A stretch of 64,000 bases of DNA from Apibacter mensalis (GTDB taxonomy: Bacteria; Bacteroidota; Bacteroidia; Flavobacteriales; Weeksellaceae): NCBI RefSeq assembly GCF_001418685.1, contig NZ_LIVM01000006.1, forward strand, positions 62,001-126,000, given 5' to 3'. Positions within the stretch are counted from its first letter, which is position 1. Every line of letters starts with the position of its first letter. The notes beneath the pieces are model-generated. The model was not told where the DNA came from. It searched no databases and saw only the letters and a program-made list of their open reading frames with translations. This document shows positions 8,442 to 17,832 of the stretch, in pieces. The translations under genes and the position numbers were made by a program.

Positions 8442-10109
8442 ATGACAGTATATAAAGCAAGAGAATCTACAGATATCATAGAACGACTATACATTACTAT
8501 GCGGCATCTTTTTAACAGAGGCGGATTCAAACCTACAGGAACATCCGGATTGGAACTGCGAAATTATCTTTTAAAATTAAACCCTGAAATATATGGCTCA
8601 ATAGCCGATCCCGATAAAGTAGAACTCAATGGGCTTAGCTATGTTTTAGACAGGTTACCGCAAGGTATTGAAGAATGCTCATTTATATATTTAACTTCTA
8701 ACGAAGGGTTAGACAAGTCCTCTTTTACCCCTATTTATCCTAAAAAAAGAAGAAGAACCTGTTATAGGGTGGATGAGCATCAAATGAACATTGAGGTTTT
8801 ATTGGGAAGATCTGAAATCTATGATATTTTAACTCACCTTACTTTTTTATACAATGAAGCAGATAAAATTAGAAAGAGAACTCATGATTTCAATGGTAAA
8901 GTGGGAAGGATTTGGATGTCTGTGGAAAACGCAGCATTAAGCTCTGAACCGCTGAGGAGGAAAGAGCGAGAAGTTATTTTAGCTCATATAGCAACTATGC
9001 TGGGCAGAAGCTTTGATGAAGTAATTAGTTCTTATAAATACTTTCAAGAAGCCAATGATCCTGACAGATTTATAAAAATAATTTACAACTTAGGAAAAGT
9101 AAGCAAAGATGATGTTTTAGGTTTAAGGAGAAGAGAAATATTTTTCAGCTCCATTCTAAAGGAAAGAGTTGGTCATCATTTATTTGGAGAAAAATGGGCA
9201 GAAAATGTTAAAAAAACGTTAGTTAAAAATAAGTTATTAAATAAAAAAATTCACATTATCAGTTCCAATATGCATAGTGTGAAAAATATGTTATACGCTT
9301 TTGATTCTTTAAATAAAACTTTTCACGTAGACGAAGAATTAAAAATGTATGAAGATTTAAGTAAAAATTTGGAATTGGTTGATACTGTAAAAAATTATGC
9401 TCAAAAAAATGGCATGATATATATAAAAGATACAAGCGGATCAAACATCGATGTTCAAATTTTTGACCTTTCAAAAATTAATTTAAAAAACACTCCTTTT
9501 AAAAACATAAAAAATATAAATAAAGAAGATATTTTAATTGTTTTTGATTATGCGTTCGGTGAGCAAGCTTTTGAGATAATGGACGAATTATTAAGACCCA
9601 TAAATAATACGAAAGAGAAAACAAATCTAAATGTTGAATCAATTTCAATTTTAGGTAAAGCAGGAATTCTTGTTGGGAATAAAGGAGATATTATGATACC
9701 AAATGCCCATATATTTGAGGGAACCGCTGATAATTATCCTTTTTATAATCAACTTTCGTTACAAGACTTTGAAGGATATAATATTAACGCATATAAAGGA
9801 GCTATGATCACCGTGTTAGGCACTTCCTTACAAAATAAAAATGTTTTAACTTATTTTATGCAAACATCATGGAAAGCTATTGGTTTAGAAATGGAAGGCG
9901 CTCATTATCAAAAAGCTATTCAAGTAGCATCTAAAATACGTAATCATATAGGTGAAAATGTAAAGCTGAGGTATGCTTATTATGCATCAGATAATCCTTT
10001 AGAAACAGGAAGTACCTTAGCATCCGGAGGGTTGGGATTAACCGGTGTAAAACCTACTTATTTAATCACTCAAAAAATACTTGAGCAAATTTTAATTATT
10101 AAGAATTAA
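8442..10109 (+). CDS. DUF6909-type protein with a nucleoside-phosphorylase-like C-terminus
   Basis: This 555-residue cytoplasmic protein belongs to a family I remember as conserved in Flavobacteriia (DUF6909). The N-terminal half (~1-240) is distinctive, with ITMRHLFNRGGFKPTGTSG and RLPQGIEEC, but resembles no enzyme I can name. The C-terminal ~200 residues carry GKAGILVGNKGDIMIPNAH, ITVLGTS and GLEMEGAHYQKA (residues 481-492), the last like the substrate-ribose motif of purine nucleoside phosphorylases and AMP nucleosidase. A role in nucleoside or nucleotide cleavage is therefore a reasonable but unproven inference. It is followed 14 bases later by the Wzz-like gene, so the two may be cotranscribed. 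Confidence 0.7.
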   Translation: MTVYKARESTDIIERLYITMRHLFNRGGFKPTGTSGLELRNYLLKLNPEIYGSIADPDKVELNGLSYVLDRLPQGIEECSFIYLTSNEGLDKSSFTPIYPKKRRRTCYRVDEHQMNIEVLLGRSEIYDILTHLTFLYNEADKIRKRTHDFNGKVGRIWMSVENAALSSEPLRRKEREVILAHIATMLGRSFDEVISSYKYFQEANDPDRFIKIIYNLGKVSKDDVLGLRRREIFFSSILKERVGHHLFGEKWAENVKKTLVKNKLLNKKIHIISSNMHSVKNMLYAFDSLNKTFHVDEELKMYEDLSKNLELVDTVKNYAQKNGMIYIKDTSGSNIDVQIFDLSKINLKNTPFKNIKNINKEDILIVFDYAFGEQAFEIMDELLRPINNTKEKTNLNVESISILGKAGILVGNKGDIMIPNAHIFEGTADNYPFYNQLSLQDFEGYNINAYKGAMITVLGTSLQNKNVLTYFMQTSWKAIGLEMEGAHYQKAIQVASKIRNHIGENVKLRYAYYASDNPLETGSTLASGGLGLTGVKPTYLITQKILEQILIIKN

Positions 10110-10123
10110 TTCATATAAAGTAA

Positions 10124-11140
10124 ATGGATAGACAAAATCAAAATTCAAATCAGGAAATAAGCATTTTAGATTTATTACACTATTTTGAAAAGATCATAAA
10201 AAAAGTTTTATCCCCCATTGGTAATTTTTTTAAAAGTTTTGTTAATACTATTTTAGGGTTTTTTATTTTATTAAAAAGATATTATTTATTTATATTAATT
10301 ACCGTAATTATTTTTGGGATTATAGGATATTTTAATAAGAAGGTTTTACCAAGAAATTATAATTATGAAATGGTTTTAGCTCCTAATTTTAAAAGTACGA
10401 CCAAACTTTATCAACAAATTAATTCGTATAACCAATTATGTGGAAACATAGATAGTACATTTTTTAAGGATTTAAAATCAATTTCGATCACCCCTATCAA
10501 AACATTTACAAGTGAATTAAATATTTTCTACGATATTGTACATAAAAACACTGATTTTTACAAAAATGATACTATTTTTTCAAGACAGTATAAAATAGAT
10601 AAGTTTAAAAACCTTCTTGTAGATACTGATTATCCTAATCATATCGTACATATTATAGCCTTAAACAAAATTTCACCCGAAGAAATTAAAAGTAGAATTA
10701 TACACCCAATTGAAAATGATCCTTTTTATAAAAGAATTAAAGAAGCTAATTTGAAATCCATAGATATTAAAACTGAGATATATAAAAATGGATTAAAATT
10801 AATTGATAGCTTATTATTGTCAATAGCTAAAGGAGATAAAGCTAAATCCTCCAATTCATCAATATCATTTAATGGAGAATCAAAAACAAACGTTGAGCAA
10901 GATCTGCTAAACAAAACTTTAGAATTAACCAAATCATTAGCGGAAAAAGAAGTAGAAAAAGTTCAAAAATCACAAGTTATAACAGTAATTTCAGAACCAC
11001 AATTAGTAGATAGTAAGTCTTTGCTTTATAAGCGAAATACTTTTTCATTTGCCTTATCTGGTTTTTTATTTTCAATATTTATAATTTTATTTATTCAATT
11101 TGTAAAATTCCTAAATAAATTTGAAAAAAAACATACTTAA
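10124..11140 (+). CDS. Wzz-like two-helix inner-membrane protein
   Basis: This 338-residue protein has a hydrophilic N-terminus, a transmembrane helix at ~57-73 (YLFILITVIIFGIIGYF), a ~225-residue presumed periplasmic domain with a helical segment at ~240-285, and a second helix at ~308-328. This is the topology of polysaccharide co-polymerases (Wzz/chain-length determinants). The usual proline-rich motif beside the second helix is not obvious, so the family call rests on topology. It overlaps the dehydrogenase gene by 20 bases. Function in surface polysaccharide length control is inferred. Confidence 0.55.
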   Translation: MDRQNQNSNQEISILDLLHYFEKIIKKVLSPIGNFFKSFVNTILGFFILLKRYYLFILITVIIFGIIGYFNKKVLPRNYNYEMVLAPNFKSTTKLYQQINSYNQLCGNIDSTFFKDLKSISITPIKTFTSELNIFYDIVHKNTDFYKNDTIFSRQYKIDKFKNLLVDTDYPNHIVHIIALNKISPEEIKSRIIHPIENDPFYKRIKEANLKSIDIKTEIYKNGLKLIDSLLLSIAKGDKAKSSNSSISFNGESKTNVEQDLLNKTLELTKSLAEKEVEKVQKSQVITVISEPQLVDSKSLLYKRNTFSFALSGFLFSIFIILFIQFVKFLNKFEKKHT

Positions 11141-12092
11141 AACAGCTATTATAGGATACGGTCATATAGGAAAAATACATTTTGAGAATATCTCGCAAAA
11201 TGAAAATTTAAATGTTGTTGCTTTAATTGACACGAAAAAACCCGTGTTTGAAAAAAAAAATATTCCTTTTTTTTCAACTCTGTCAGAGTGCCATGCTATA
11301 TTCCCCGACATAAATTTGTATATAATTGCATCACCGAACGGTTACCATTATAAACAAGCAAAAAAAATCCTTGAATTATCTAAAAATGTTTTGGTGGAAA
11401 AGCCTATAACATTTCATAATTTCCAAACGGAAAAATTAATTGCCTTGGCAAAGAATAATAATGTTCGATTATTTACTTCACTGCAACTTCGTTTTTCTTA
11501 TCTAATAAATCATATTAAAAATTTAATTGATCATAATTATTTAGGTAGAATTTTTCTAATAAATATTGAATGTTTTTGGAATAGAAATAATAGCTATTAT
11601 GAAAAAGACCCATGGCGAGGAACAAGGAATTTAGATGGAGGAATCTTATTTACACAGTTTTATCATTTTATAGACATCTTACATTATTTATTTGGAAAAA
11701 TTAAATTAGTGAGTAATTTGACAACCAATTATACACATCAAAACGTTACTGAATTCCCCGATAGTGGGATTCTACAATTTAAATCAGGAGAGACTTTGGG
11801 GAGTATGTGCTATACTATTTCCACTTATGATAAAAATTTTGAATCATCAATTACTGTCATTGCTGAAAAAGGTACCATTAAAATTGGAGGTCAATATATG
11901 GATCATATATTATATTATAACGTCGAAGGTAAATCTTACGATACGATACTATTAAATAAAGAATCGTTACATACCTTACTATACAAAGAAATTATTCAAT
12001 CGTTAAAAAATTCGACTCCCTCTCGTATAGATGCAGAAAACACGATTGACACTATAGATTTTATTGATAAAGCTTCCAATTATTTAGCTTAA
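11121..12092 (+). CDS. Gfo/Idh/MocA-family sugar dehydrogenase
   Basis: This 323-residue cytoplasmic NAD(P)-dependent oxidoreductase has a Rossmann start AIIGYGHIGKIHFENI (~9-24), the VLVEKPITF lysine motif (EKP, ~91), and a C-terminal alpha/beta dimer domain with DGGILFTQFYHFIDIL, the catalytic-region histidines. The start is TTG at 11121, inside the Wzz-like gene and overlapping it by 20 bases, so the two are translationally coupled. Members such as WlbA/WbpB oxidise UDP-sugars at C3 during surface-polysaccharide synthesis; pairing with a Wzz-like protein favours such a role, but the substrate is not readable from sequence. Confidence 0.85.
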   Translation: MKKNILKTAIIGYGHIGKIHFENISQNENLNVVALIDTKKPVFEKKNIPFFSTLSECHAIFPDINLYIIASPNGYHYKQAKKILELSKNVLVEKPITFHNFQTEKLIALAKNNNVRLFTSLQLRFSYLINHIKNLIDHNYLGRIFLINIECFWNRNNSYYEKDPWRGTRNLDGGILFTQFYHFIDILHYLFGKIKLVSNLTTNYTHQNVTEFPDSGILQFKSGETLGSMCYTISTYDKNFESSITVIAEKGTIKIGGQYMDHILYYNVEGKSYDTILLNKESLHTLLYKEIIQSLKNSTPSRIDAENTIDTIDFIDKASNYLA

Positions 12093-12266
12093 TTAGGGAG
12101 AATTACTTATATGAATATAAAAATCGATGGAATAATTATTTTCAATATATAAAATATTCTATTAAAATTTATCAAGATAAAATTTAAAATCTACAGTTTA
12201 ACTTATAAATAATTTATTTGGTTAAATATCTTATTAAAAATTATATTTAATTTGTATTTAATATAG

Positions 12267-12274
12267 TAATTTTG
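12267..12274 (+). promoter_or_regulatory. -7 box next to the lrgA start
   Basis: TAATTTTG fits TAnnTTTG and ends four bases before the ATG at 12279, which implies an almost leaderless mRNA if used. No -33 element is visible at the right distance. Confidence 0.45.
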
Positions 12275-12278
12275 CTGT

Positions 12279-12617
12279 ATGAAATTAATTTCCCAATTAG
12301 GAATTATTTTACTATTATATTTTATCGGTGAATTAATAGTATTCATCCTGCAAATAAAAATACCGGGAAGCATAATAGGAATGCTTTTATTACTTGTGTC
12401 TTTACAATTAAATATGATAAAGGTTGAAGATATAAAAGAGGTAGCTACTTTTTTTTTAAATAATATGCTGATTTTATTTATACCTTTAGGAGTGGGTTTA
12501 GCATCACAATGGGATCTAATCTCAAAGGAATGGTTAGCGATTTTAATATCCATTATATTTAGTACCTTTATAGTGTTATTAACTGTAAGTTTACTCGTAA
12601 GAAAGAAAAAAGAATGA
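12279..12617 (+). CDS. lrgA: LrgA/CidA holin-like membrane protein
   Basis: This 112-residue protein has four predicted transmembrane segments and the family signature IPGSIIGMLLLL near residue 28, followed by FFLNNMLILFIPLGVGL. LrgA/CidA proteins form oligomers in the inner membrane. In Gram-positives they modulate autolysis; in other bacteria and plastids LrgAB works in glycolate or pyruvate transport. Its stop overlaps the lrgB start by ATGA, so the two are made together. Confidence 0.88.
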   Translation: MKLISQLGIILLLYFIGELIVFILQIKIPGSIIGMLLLLVSLQLNMIKVEDIKEVATFFLNNMLILFIPLGVGLASQWDLISKEWLAILISIIFSTFIVLLTVSLLVRKKKE

Positions 12618-13327
12618 AGGAATTTTTAGATACCCCTCTTTTTCATTTAACTTTAACCTTACTCGTATTTTGGTTATGCAACCTATTATTTACTAAATTT
12701 AATTATAAAATACTTCATCCGGGTATTACATCCATAGCTTTATTAATCGTTTATTTAAAAGTAACCCATACATCTTATGAGGATTATAATAAAAACACCT
12801 CTTTGATTTCTTTTTGGTTGGGACCCTCGGTTGTAACTTTAGGATTACCTCTTTATTTGTATATAAATCATTTGCAAGGTAGCTATTTAAGAGTTTTTAT
12901 AGCTATGATAGCAGGAAGTCTTTCCGGAATTATTTCTGTAGTAGTGATAGCCAAAATTTTGGGTGCTTCAGACATAATAGCCTATTCACTATCTCCAAAA
13001 TCCGTTACTACGCCTATTGCTATGGAGGTATCTAAAGGTCTTGGGGGTATTCCGTCCCTTACTATTGCTATAGTATTTATTACCGGATTTGTCGGAGCTT
13101 TATTTGGATGGGGATTTCTCACTAAATTAGGAATTAAAGATCACAAGGCAATCGGAATAGCTATGGGCACTGCTTCTCATGCTATAGGTACAGCCGAAAT
13201 CGTAAAAAATGGAGAAAAATTTGGCGCTTACGGAGCTCTTGGAATGGCATTAAACGGAGTGTTAACTGCTATATTTGCTCCTTTAATAACTCCGTATTTA
13301 ATACACCTATTAAATTCGATTGGATAA
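12614..13327 (+). CDS. lrgB: LrgB-family membrane protein
   Basis: This 237-residue, multi-pass protein has LrgB landmarks LGPSVVTLGLPLY (~70), LSPKSVTTPIAMEVS (~128) and GTASHAIGTAEI (~181). It is the partner of LrgA; together they are thought to transport small organic acids such as pyruvate or glycolate and to influence cell lysis. Coupled translation with lrgA (ATGA) is seen in the sequence. No LytSR-type regulator lies nearby, so control by such a system is not supported here. Confidence 0.9.
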   Translation: MKEFLDTPLFHLTLTLLVFWLCNLLFTKFNYKILHPGITSIALLIVYLKVTHTSYEDYNKNTSLISFWLGPSVVTLGLPLYLYINHLQGSYLRVFIAMIAGSLSGIISVVVIAKILGASDIIAYSLSPKSVTTPIAMEVSKGLGGIPSLTIAIVFITGFVGALFGWGFLTKLGIKDHKAIGIAMGTASHAIGTAEIVKNGEKFGAYGALGMALNGVLTAIFAPLITPYLIHLLNSIG

Positions 13328-13440
13328 ATATTCGTTATGGTCAACTTTTTGCATCTATAAATAATTATCTTATTAGTATATTTTTATCTATTAAGTTTTA
13401 ATTTAAATCTGCGAATATTTATATAAATTTTAAAAATATT

Positions 13441-15594
13441 ATGACAAAAAAAAAGAGAATAATTTCTTCCAAACATAAAGAAAAACTACGAAATTTAAAA
13501 AGAAATATACTTAATGTCTTTATAAAAAATCCAAATAAATCATATAACTATAAACAAGTATCTATTATATTGAATTACAAAAACCCCAGACAAAGGGAGT
13601 TTGTTATACAAGGACTTTTAAGCCTAGTTTCTGAAAAACAACTTATAGAGGTTAAAACCGGAAAATACCAAATTAATTCCCATCAAGAATATGTAACCGG
13701 AAAAATTGATTTTAGTCAAAACGGAAATGCCTATTTAATAGTTGAGGATCTTCAAAAAGATATTTTTATACCTAAAGGAAAAACAGGAAAAGCATTACAA
13801 AATGATATTGTAAAAGCTATTGTACATCAATTTAAAAACAGAAAACCTGAAGGGGAAGTTATCGAAATCGTGGAACGATTTAAAAATCAATTTGTTGCAA
13901 AATTTGAATATTCTCCAAATAAAAATTTCGGATTTGCTGTGGTGAATAAGCCTTCAATACACACCGATTTTTTTATTCCAAAAAGTAAATTTAACGGGGC
14001 TAAAAATGGTCAACTGGTAGTTGTAGAACTTCTCGATTGGCAAGATAAAGAAGATAGCCCTACCGGATCTATTATTGAAGTGTTAGGAGAACCGGGAGAA
14101 AATGAAACCGAAATTCATGCTATTTTAAGCGATTATGGTTTCCCTTATAAGTTTCCATATGAAGTTGAAAAAGAGGCTGAAAAACTGGATATTCGCATAT
14201 CTGACGAAGAAATTTCTAAACGAAGAGATATGCGTACTGTCACAACTTTTACCATTGACCCCGTTGATGCCAAAGATTTTGATGATGCCCTTTCTATCGA
14301 GAAATTAGAAAACGGTAATTGGGAAATCGGTATCCATATTGCGGATGTTTCCCACTATGTAAAACCGGACACCCTATTAGATAAAGAAGCCTATTTAAGA
14401 GGTACCTCCATATATTTAGTAGATAGAGTAGTTCCTATGCTTCCTGAAATTTTAAGCAATAATGTCTGTTCACTGCGTCCTAATGAAGATAAATATACTT
14501 TTTCAGCCGTTTTTGAATTGGATGACAAGGCCCATGTAAAAAAACAATGGTTCGGACGTACTGTTATCCATTCCGACAGGAGATTTACCTATGAGGAAGC
14601 TCAAGAAATTATTGAAGGAAAGAAGGGTGATTTTTATGAAGAAATACTCACTCTTAATAAATTGGCAAAGCAACTTAGAGAAGATAGAATGAATAAAGGT
14701 GCAATTTCTTTTGATAAAGTTGAAGTAAAATTTAATTTAGATGAAAATAAAAATCCAATAGGAGTGTATTTTAAAATTGGAAAAGACAGCAATCATTTAA
14801 TTGAAGAATTTATGCTTTTAGCCAATAAAAAAGTTTCTGAATACGTCAGCACAAATAAAAAAGGGAATCCAACTAACAGAACCTTTATTTATAGAATTCA
14901 CGACGATCCAGATCCGATAAAGCTACTTTCTCTTAAACAATTTGTAAATACCTTGGGGTATGATATAAATATTGCCGATAAGAAAAAAACATATCAATCC
15001 ATCAATAAATTACTTGCCGACATAAAAGGTAAAGGTGAAGAGAATATGATTGAAACATTAACGATCCGTACCATGTCAAAAGCTAAATATTCGACTGAAA
15101 ATGTCGGTCATTATGGATTAGCTTTCGATTATTACAGCCATTTTACATCTCCCATACGTCGATATCCGGATGTAATTGCCCATCGTCTGTTACAAGAATT
15201 ACTGGATAAAAAATTTCCTGCAAACAAAGAAATCGTAGAAGATATGGCAAAACATTGCAGTAACATGGAAAAATTAGCCGCTGATGCGGAAAGGGACAGC
15301 ATTAAATACATGCAGGTTAAATTTATGGAAAAGCACGTAGGAAAATCTTTCGAGGGGGTTATCTCCGGGGTAACCGAGTATGGAATTTATGTAGAAATTA
15401 AAGAATTCGGAACAGAAGGAATGGTCAAAATAAGGGATATCCGAGAAGATGATTATCGTTATGATGAAAAAACCTATTCAATTATAGGACAGAGAACAGG
15501 CAATCAATATCAGTTGGGAGATACGGTATATATTAAAGTTATAAAAGCCAATTTAGAAAAGAAACAATTGGACTTTGAACTAATTAAACATTGA
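13441..15594 (+). CDS. rnr: Ribonuclease R
   Basis: This 717-residue 3'-5' exoribonuclease degrades structured RNA. Domain order is a basic N-terminus with winged helix (~15-80), two cold-shock OB folds (~85-220), the RNB catalytic domain (~260-590) and a C-terminal S1 domain (~640-715). The metal-binding cluster is DPVDAKDFDDA with D273, D279, D281 and D282, matching E. coli RNase R; HFTSPIRRYPD is the second RNB signature. Length is normal; the long basic C-terminal tail of the E. coli enzyme is absent. Monocistronic, with no convincing terminator downstream. Confidence 0.95.
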   Translation: MTKKKRIISSKHKEKLRNLKRNILNVFIKNPNKSYNYKQVSIILNYKNPRQREFVIQGLLSLVSEKQLIEVKTGKYQINSHQEYVTGKIDFSQNGNAYLIVEDLQKDIFIPKGKTGKALQNDIVKAIVHQFKNRKPEGEVIEIVERFKNQFVAKFEYSPNKNFGFAVVNKPSIHTDFFIPKSKFNGAKNGQLVVVELLDWQDKEDSPTGSIIEVLGEPGENETEIHAILSDYGFPYKFPYEVEKEAEKLDIRISDEEISKRRDMRTVTTFTIDPVDAKDFDDALSIEKLENGNWEIGIHIADVSHYVKPDTLLDKEAYLRGTSIYLVDRVVPMLPEILSNNVCSLRPNEDKYTFSAVFELDDKAHVKKQWFGRTVIHSDRRFTYEEAQEIIEGKKGDFYEEILTLNKLAKQLREDRMNKGAISFDKVEVKFNLDENKNPIGVYFKIGKDSNHLIEEFMLLANKKVSEYVSTNKKGNPTNRTFIYRIHDDPDPIKLLSLKQFVNTLGYDINIADKKKTYQSINKLLADIKGKGEENMIETLTIRTMSKAKYSTENVGHYGLAFDYYSHFTSPIRRYPDVIAHRLLQELLDKKFPANKEIVEDMAKHCSNMEKLAADAERDSIKYMQVKFMEKHVGKSFEGVISGVTEYGIYVEIKEFGTEGMVKIRDIREDDYRYDEKTYSIIGQRTGNQYQLGDTVYIKVIKANLEKKQLDFELIKH

Positions 15595-15664
15595 AAAAAA
15601 GATTTAAATTTTAAACAAATTGAAATACAATAAGACAGATATTTTTGCTGATTGTAAAATAATT

Positions 15665-16000
15665 TTAATTGTAACGAACCTTTTCCATCTCTTTCCAATA
15701 ATTTTTATTTCTCCCAAATTCTCCGCCATATCCTGCTAAAGATTCATCCGAAACTATAACCTTATAATAAGGCACCAAAAGAAAAATCTTTTTTATTCTG
15801 TTAGCATTATTAACCGCTCGAACTGAAAAAATTTACTCCATACGTTGAGCTTGGATAGCATATATTGAGGTCTTTCTGTAAGGTATTTGAAGAAATACCT
15901 TACATACCTATTTTTTTTAAATCATAACTTAGTCGGTCTAAAGAAATCTTGAATTCATTTAAATTACCTTCAAAATAAGAATTCAATAGTTGTTCTAATG
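15665..16000 (-). pseudogene. Broken ogt-type methylated-DNA-protein cysteine methyltransferase
   Basis: On the minus strand the translation shows LEQLLNSYFEGNLNEFKIS, then after a frameshift KVFLQIPYRKTSIYAIQAQR, an in-frame TAA, VRAVNNANRIKKI, and VPYYKVIVSDESLAGYGGEF, ending with TAA at 15665. These blocks align in order with Ogt (LxQLxxYFxGxxxxF, IPYGKTxSYxxxA, RAVxxANxxN, IPCHRVIxSxGxLxGYxGG). The alkyl-accepting cysteine of PCHR is replaced by tyrosine (PYYK). One frameshift and at least one internal stop make it a pseudogene. The decayed stretch may extend upstream toward 16230, where open but unrecognisable frames occur. It was probably an O6-methylguanine repair protein. Confidence 0.85.
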
Positions 16001-16419
16001 GTTTAAAAATTTATTGTTCACCTTGAATAACAAGGGAATTAAAAGTATTCGTTATATTTTAGTCATATTTCTGATTGAAGAAAAAAATTCGACATTTTCA
16101 AAGTTATAATATATTTTTTCTGCTCTATATGAAATATTTTTCCTATTAGTGAATATTCTACATCATTATTGAGGATGAAACGATTATTCTCATTCAATAT
16201 ATAATTGCTTAAAAAACGGTTAAAATCTGATTATGTACCTCACCCTTTCATGTAAACCTATTATCTTATTAGAGATAACAATACTGCGTTTCGTTTAATA
16301 ATTCGAAAAATTCATTTTAACATAATTCCCCGATAAAAATAGTTTATTAACATACGTTTGTTTATCGTAAACAGGTAATATTACAATTTATAATTTTCTT
16401 TTATTATCCTAAAAAAACG
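16001..16419. other. Intergenic stretch, probably decayed coding sequence
   Basis: No intact gene. On the minus strand ~16075-16222 a frame of about 50 codons without stops (rich in Asn, Ile, Lys) can be read but matches nothing I recognise; it may be the former 5' part of the ogt pseudogene or a different dead gene. No clear trpA terminator is visible. Confidence 0.4.
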
Positions 16420-17193
16420 TCAAGTTTTTAGAGTGTTTTTTAATTCTTGAATTGCTTTTTCAATTGTATTGCTTTCTTTTAACAAGGTTATAAATTTGCT
16501 TCCTATGATTGCCCCGTTTGCATTTGATTGAGCAGCTTTTAATGTAGCTTTATTGGATATCCCAAACCCGATTAAACGAGGGTTTCGTAATTTCATGGAA
16601 TTAATTTTTTGAAAATATTCTAGCTTTTTATCATCAAAACTTCTTTGTTCTCCGGTAGTAGAAGCGGAAGAAACCATATAAATAAATCCGTCCGTATTAT
16701 TATCTATAAGACGAATCCTTTCTTCTGATGTTTCGGAAGTAATAAGCATTATAATTTTTATGTTACAGGTATCAAAAATTGATTTATATTCAGATATATA
16801 TTCATTAAAAGGCAAATCCGGAATAATAGCCCCATCTACTCCTACTTCTTTACATTTTTTACAGAAATTTTCAATTCCATACTGCATGATAGGATTAAGA
16901 TATCCCATTAATATCAGTGGTAACTCAACTTCTTTTCTAACTTCTTTTATTTGCTCAAAAAGTAATTTTAGGTTCATTCCATTCTTCAAAGCTATAGTGC
17001 TACTTTTTTGAATGGTTGGTCCATCAGCCATAGGATCTGAAAAGGGTATGCCTACTTCTATCAAATCAATGCCGTTTTTTTCAAGCCCCATTATAATCTT
17101 CCCTGTATCGTTAAGATTCGGATATCCGGCGGTAAAATAAATGGAAAGAATATCTTTCTGTTTTTTATTAAATAATTGCTTTATTCTATTCAT
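16420..17193 (-). CDS. trpA: Tryptophan synthase alpha chain
   Basis: This 257-residue TIM-barrel subunit cleaves indole-3-glycerol phosphate to indole and glyceraldehyde 3-phosphate. The catalytic pair E46 and D57 lies in [15 protein letters not shown] with the 11-residue spacing of the family (E. coli E49/D60). GFGISNKA and GAIIGSKF form the phosphate site. It is the last gene of the trp operon, starting within the trpF stop (ATGA overlap), and it must pair with TrpB, which here is encoded at the opposite end of the same operon. Confidence 0.96.
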   Translation of the reverse strand: MNRIKQLFNKKQKDILSIYFTAGYPNLNDTGKIIMGLEKNGIDLIEVGIPFSDPMADGPTIQKSSTIALKNGMNLKLLFEQIKEVRKEVELPLILMGYLNPIMQYGIENFCKKCKEVGVDGAIIPDLPFNEYISEYKSIFDTCNIKIIMLITSETSEERIRLIDNNTDGFIYMVSSASTTGEQRSFDDKKLEYFQKINSMKLRNPRLIGFGISNKATLKAAQSNANGAIIGSKFITLLKESNTIEKAIQELKNTLKT

Positions 17194-17816
17194 AGCTTTA
17201 TTTTCTCTATAAATTCTTTTATTAATTCTACATCTTTTATTCCTGGCTTTATTTCAAACTTACTGTTTAGGTCGAGACCATATAATTTTGGATGTTTTAT
17301 TTCTTTAATTTTTTTAACATCTTCCATTGAAATACCTCCACTTAAAAAAAACGGTATTTTACCTTCATAAAAATCTATTAGCGACCAATCAAACTTTTTT
17401 CCCGTACCTCCATATTGTGGGCTTTTTGTATCAAAAAGAAAAAAGTCACAAATTCCTTCATATTCTTCAGTAATACAAAAATCATTAGGACTTGATATGC
17501 TAAAAGCTTTAATTACTTTTATTCCCGGAAAATTTTTTATGAGATCTAAACAAAACTTCTGTGTTTCATTTCCATGAAGTTGGATGGCTTCTAATCTGTA
17601 TTTTTCAATCGTATGGAAAAGCGATTCTTTGTTCTCATTAACAAAAACTCCTACTCTCAAAATATCTTTAGTTATGGAATGAATTCGGTTAGGGAGTACC
17701 TCAGCTATATAACGTAAGGATTTAGGGTAAAATATAAATCCCATATAATCGACAGGTAATAAAGAAAGATGCTCAATATTATCAGGATATTTCATCCCGC
17801 AAACTTTAATTTTCAT
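17190..17816 (-). CDS. trpF: Phosphoribosylanthranilate isomerase
   Basis: This 208-residue TIM-barrel enzyme converts N-(5-phosphoribosyl)anthranilate to the deoxyribulose form. Visible are KVCGM with the general base C6, [33 protein letters not shown] with the catalytic aspartate, and FLSGGI with the phosphate-binding loop. Stand-alone TrpF, not fused to TrpC, is normal in Bacteroidota. It overlaps trpA by four bases and lies 16 bases after trpC. Confidence 0.95.
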   Translation of the reverse strand: MKIKVCGMKYPDNIEHLSLLPVDYMGFIFYPKSLRYIAEVLPNRIHSITKDILRVGVFVNENKESLFHTIEKYRLEAIQLHGNETQKFCLDLIKNFPGIKVIKAFSISSPNDFCITEEYEGICDFFLFDTKSPQYGGTGKKFDWSLIDFYEGKIPFFLSGGISMEDVKKIKEIKHPKLYGLDLNSKFEIKPGIKDVELIKEFIEKIKL

Positions 17817-17832
17817 TCTACTTAAATTACAA

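Noticed and set aside
12203-12553. Minus-strand 116-codon frame
   Set aside because: Antisense shadow of lrgA, which has clear family motifs and coupled translation with lrgB.
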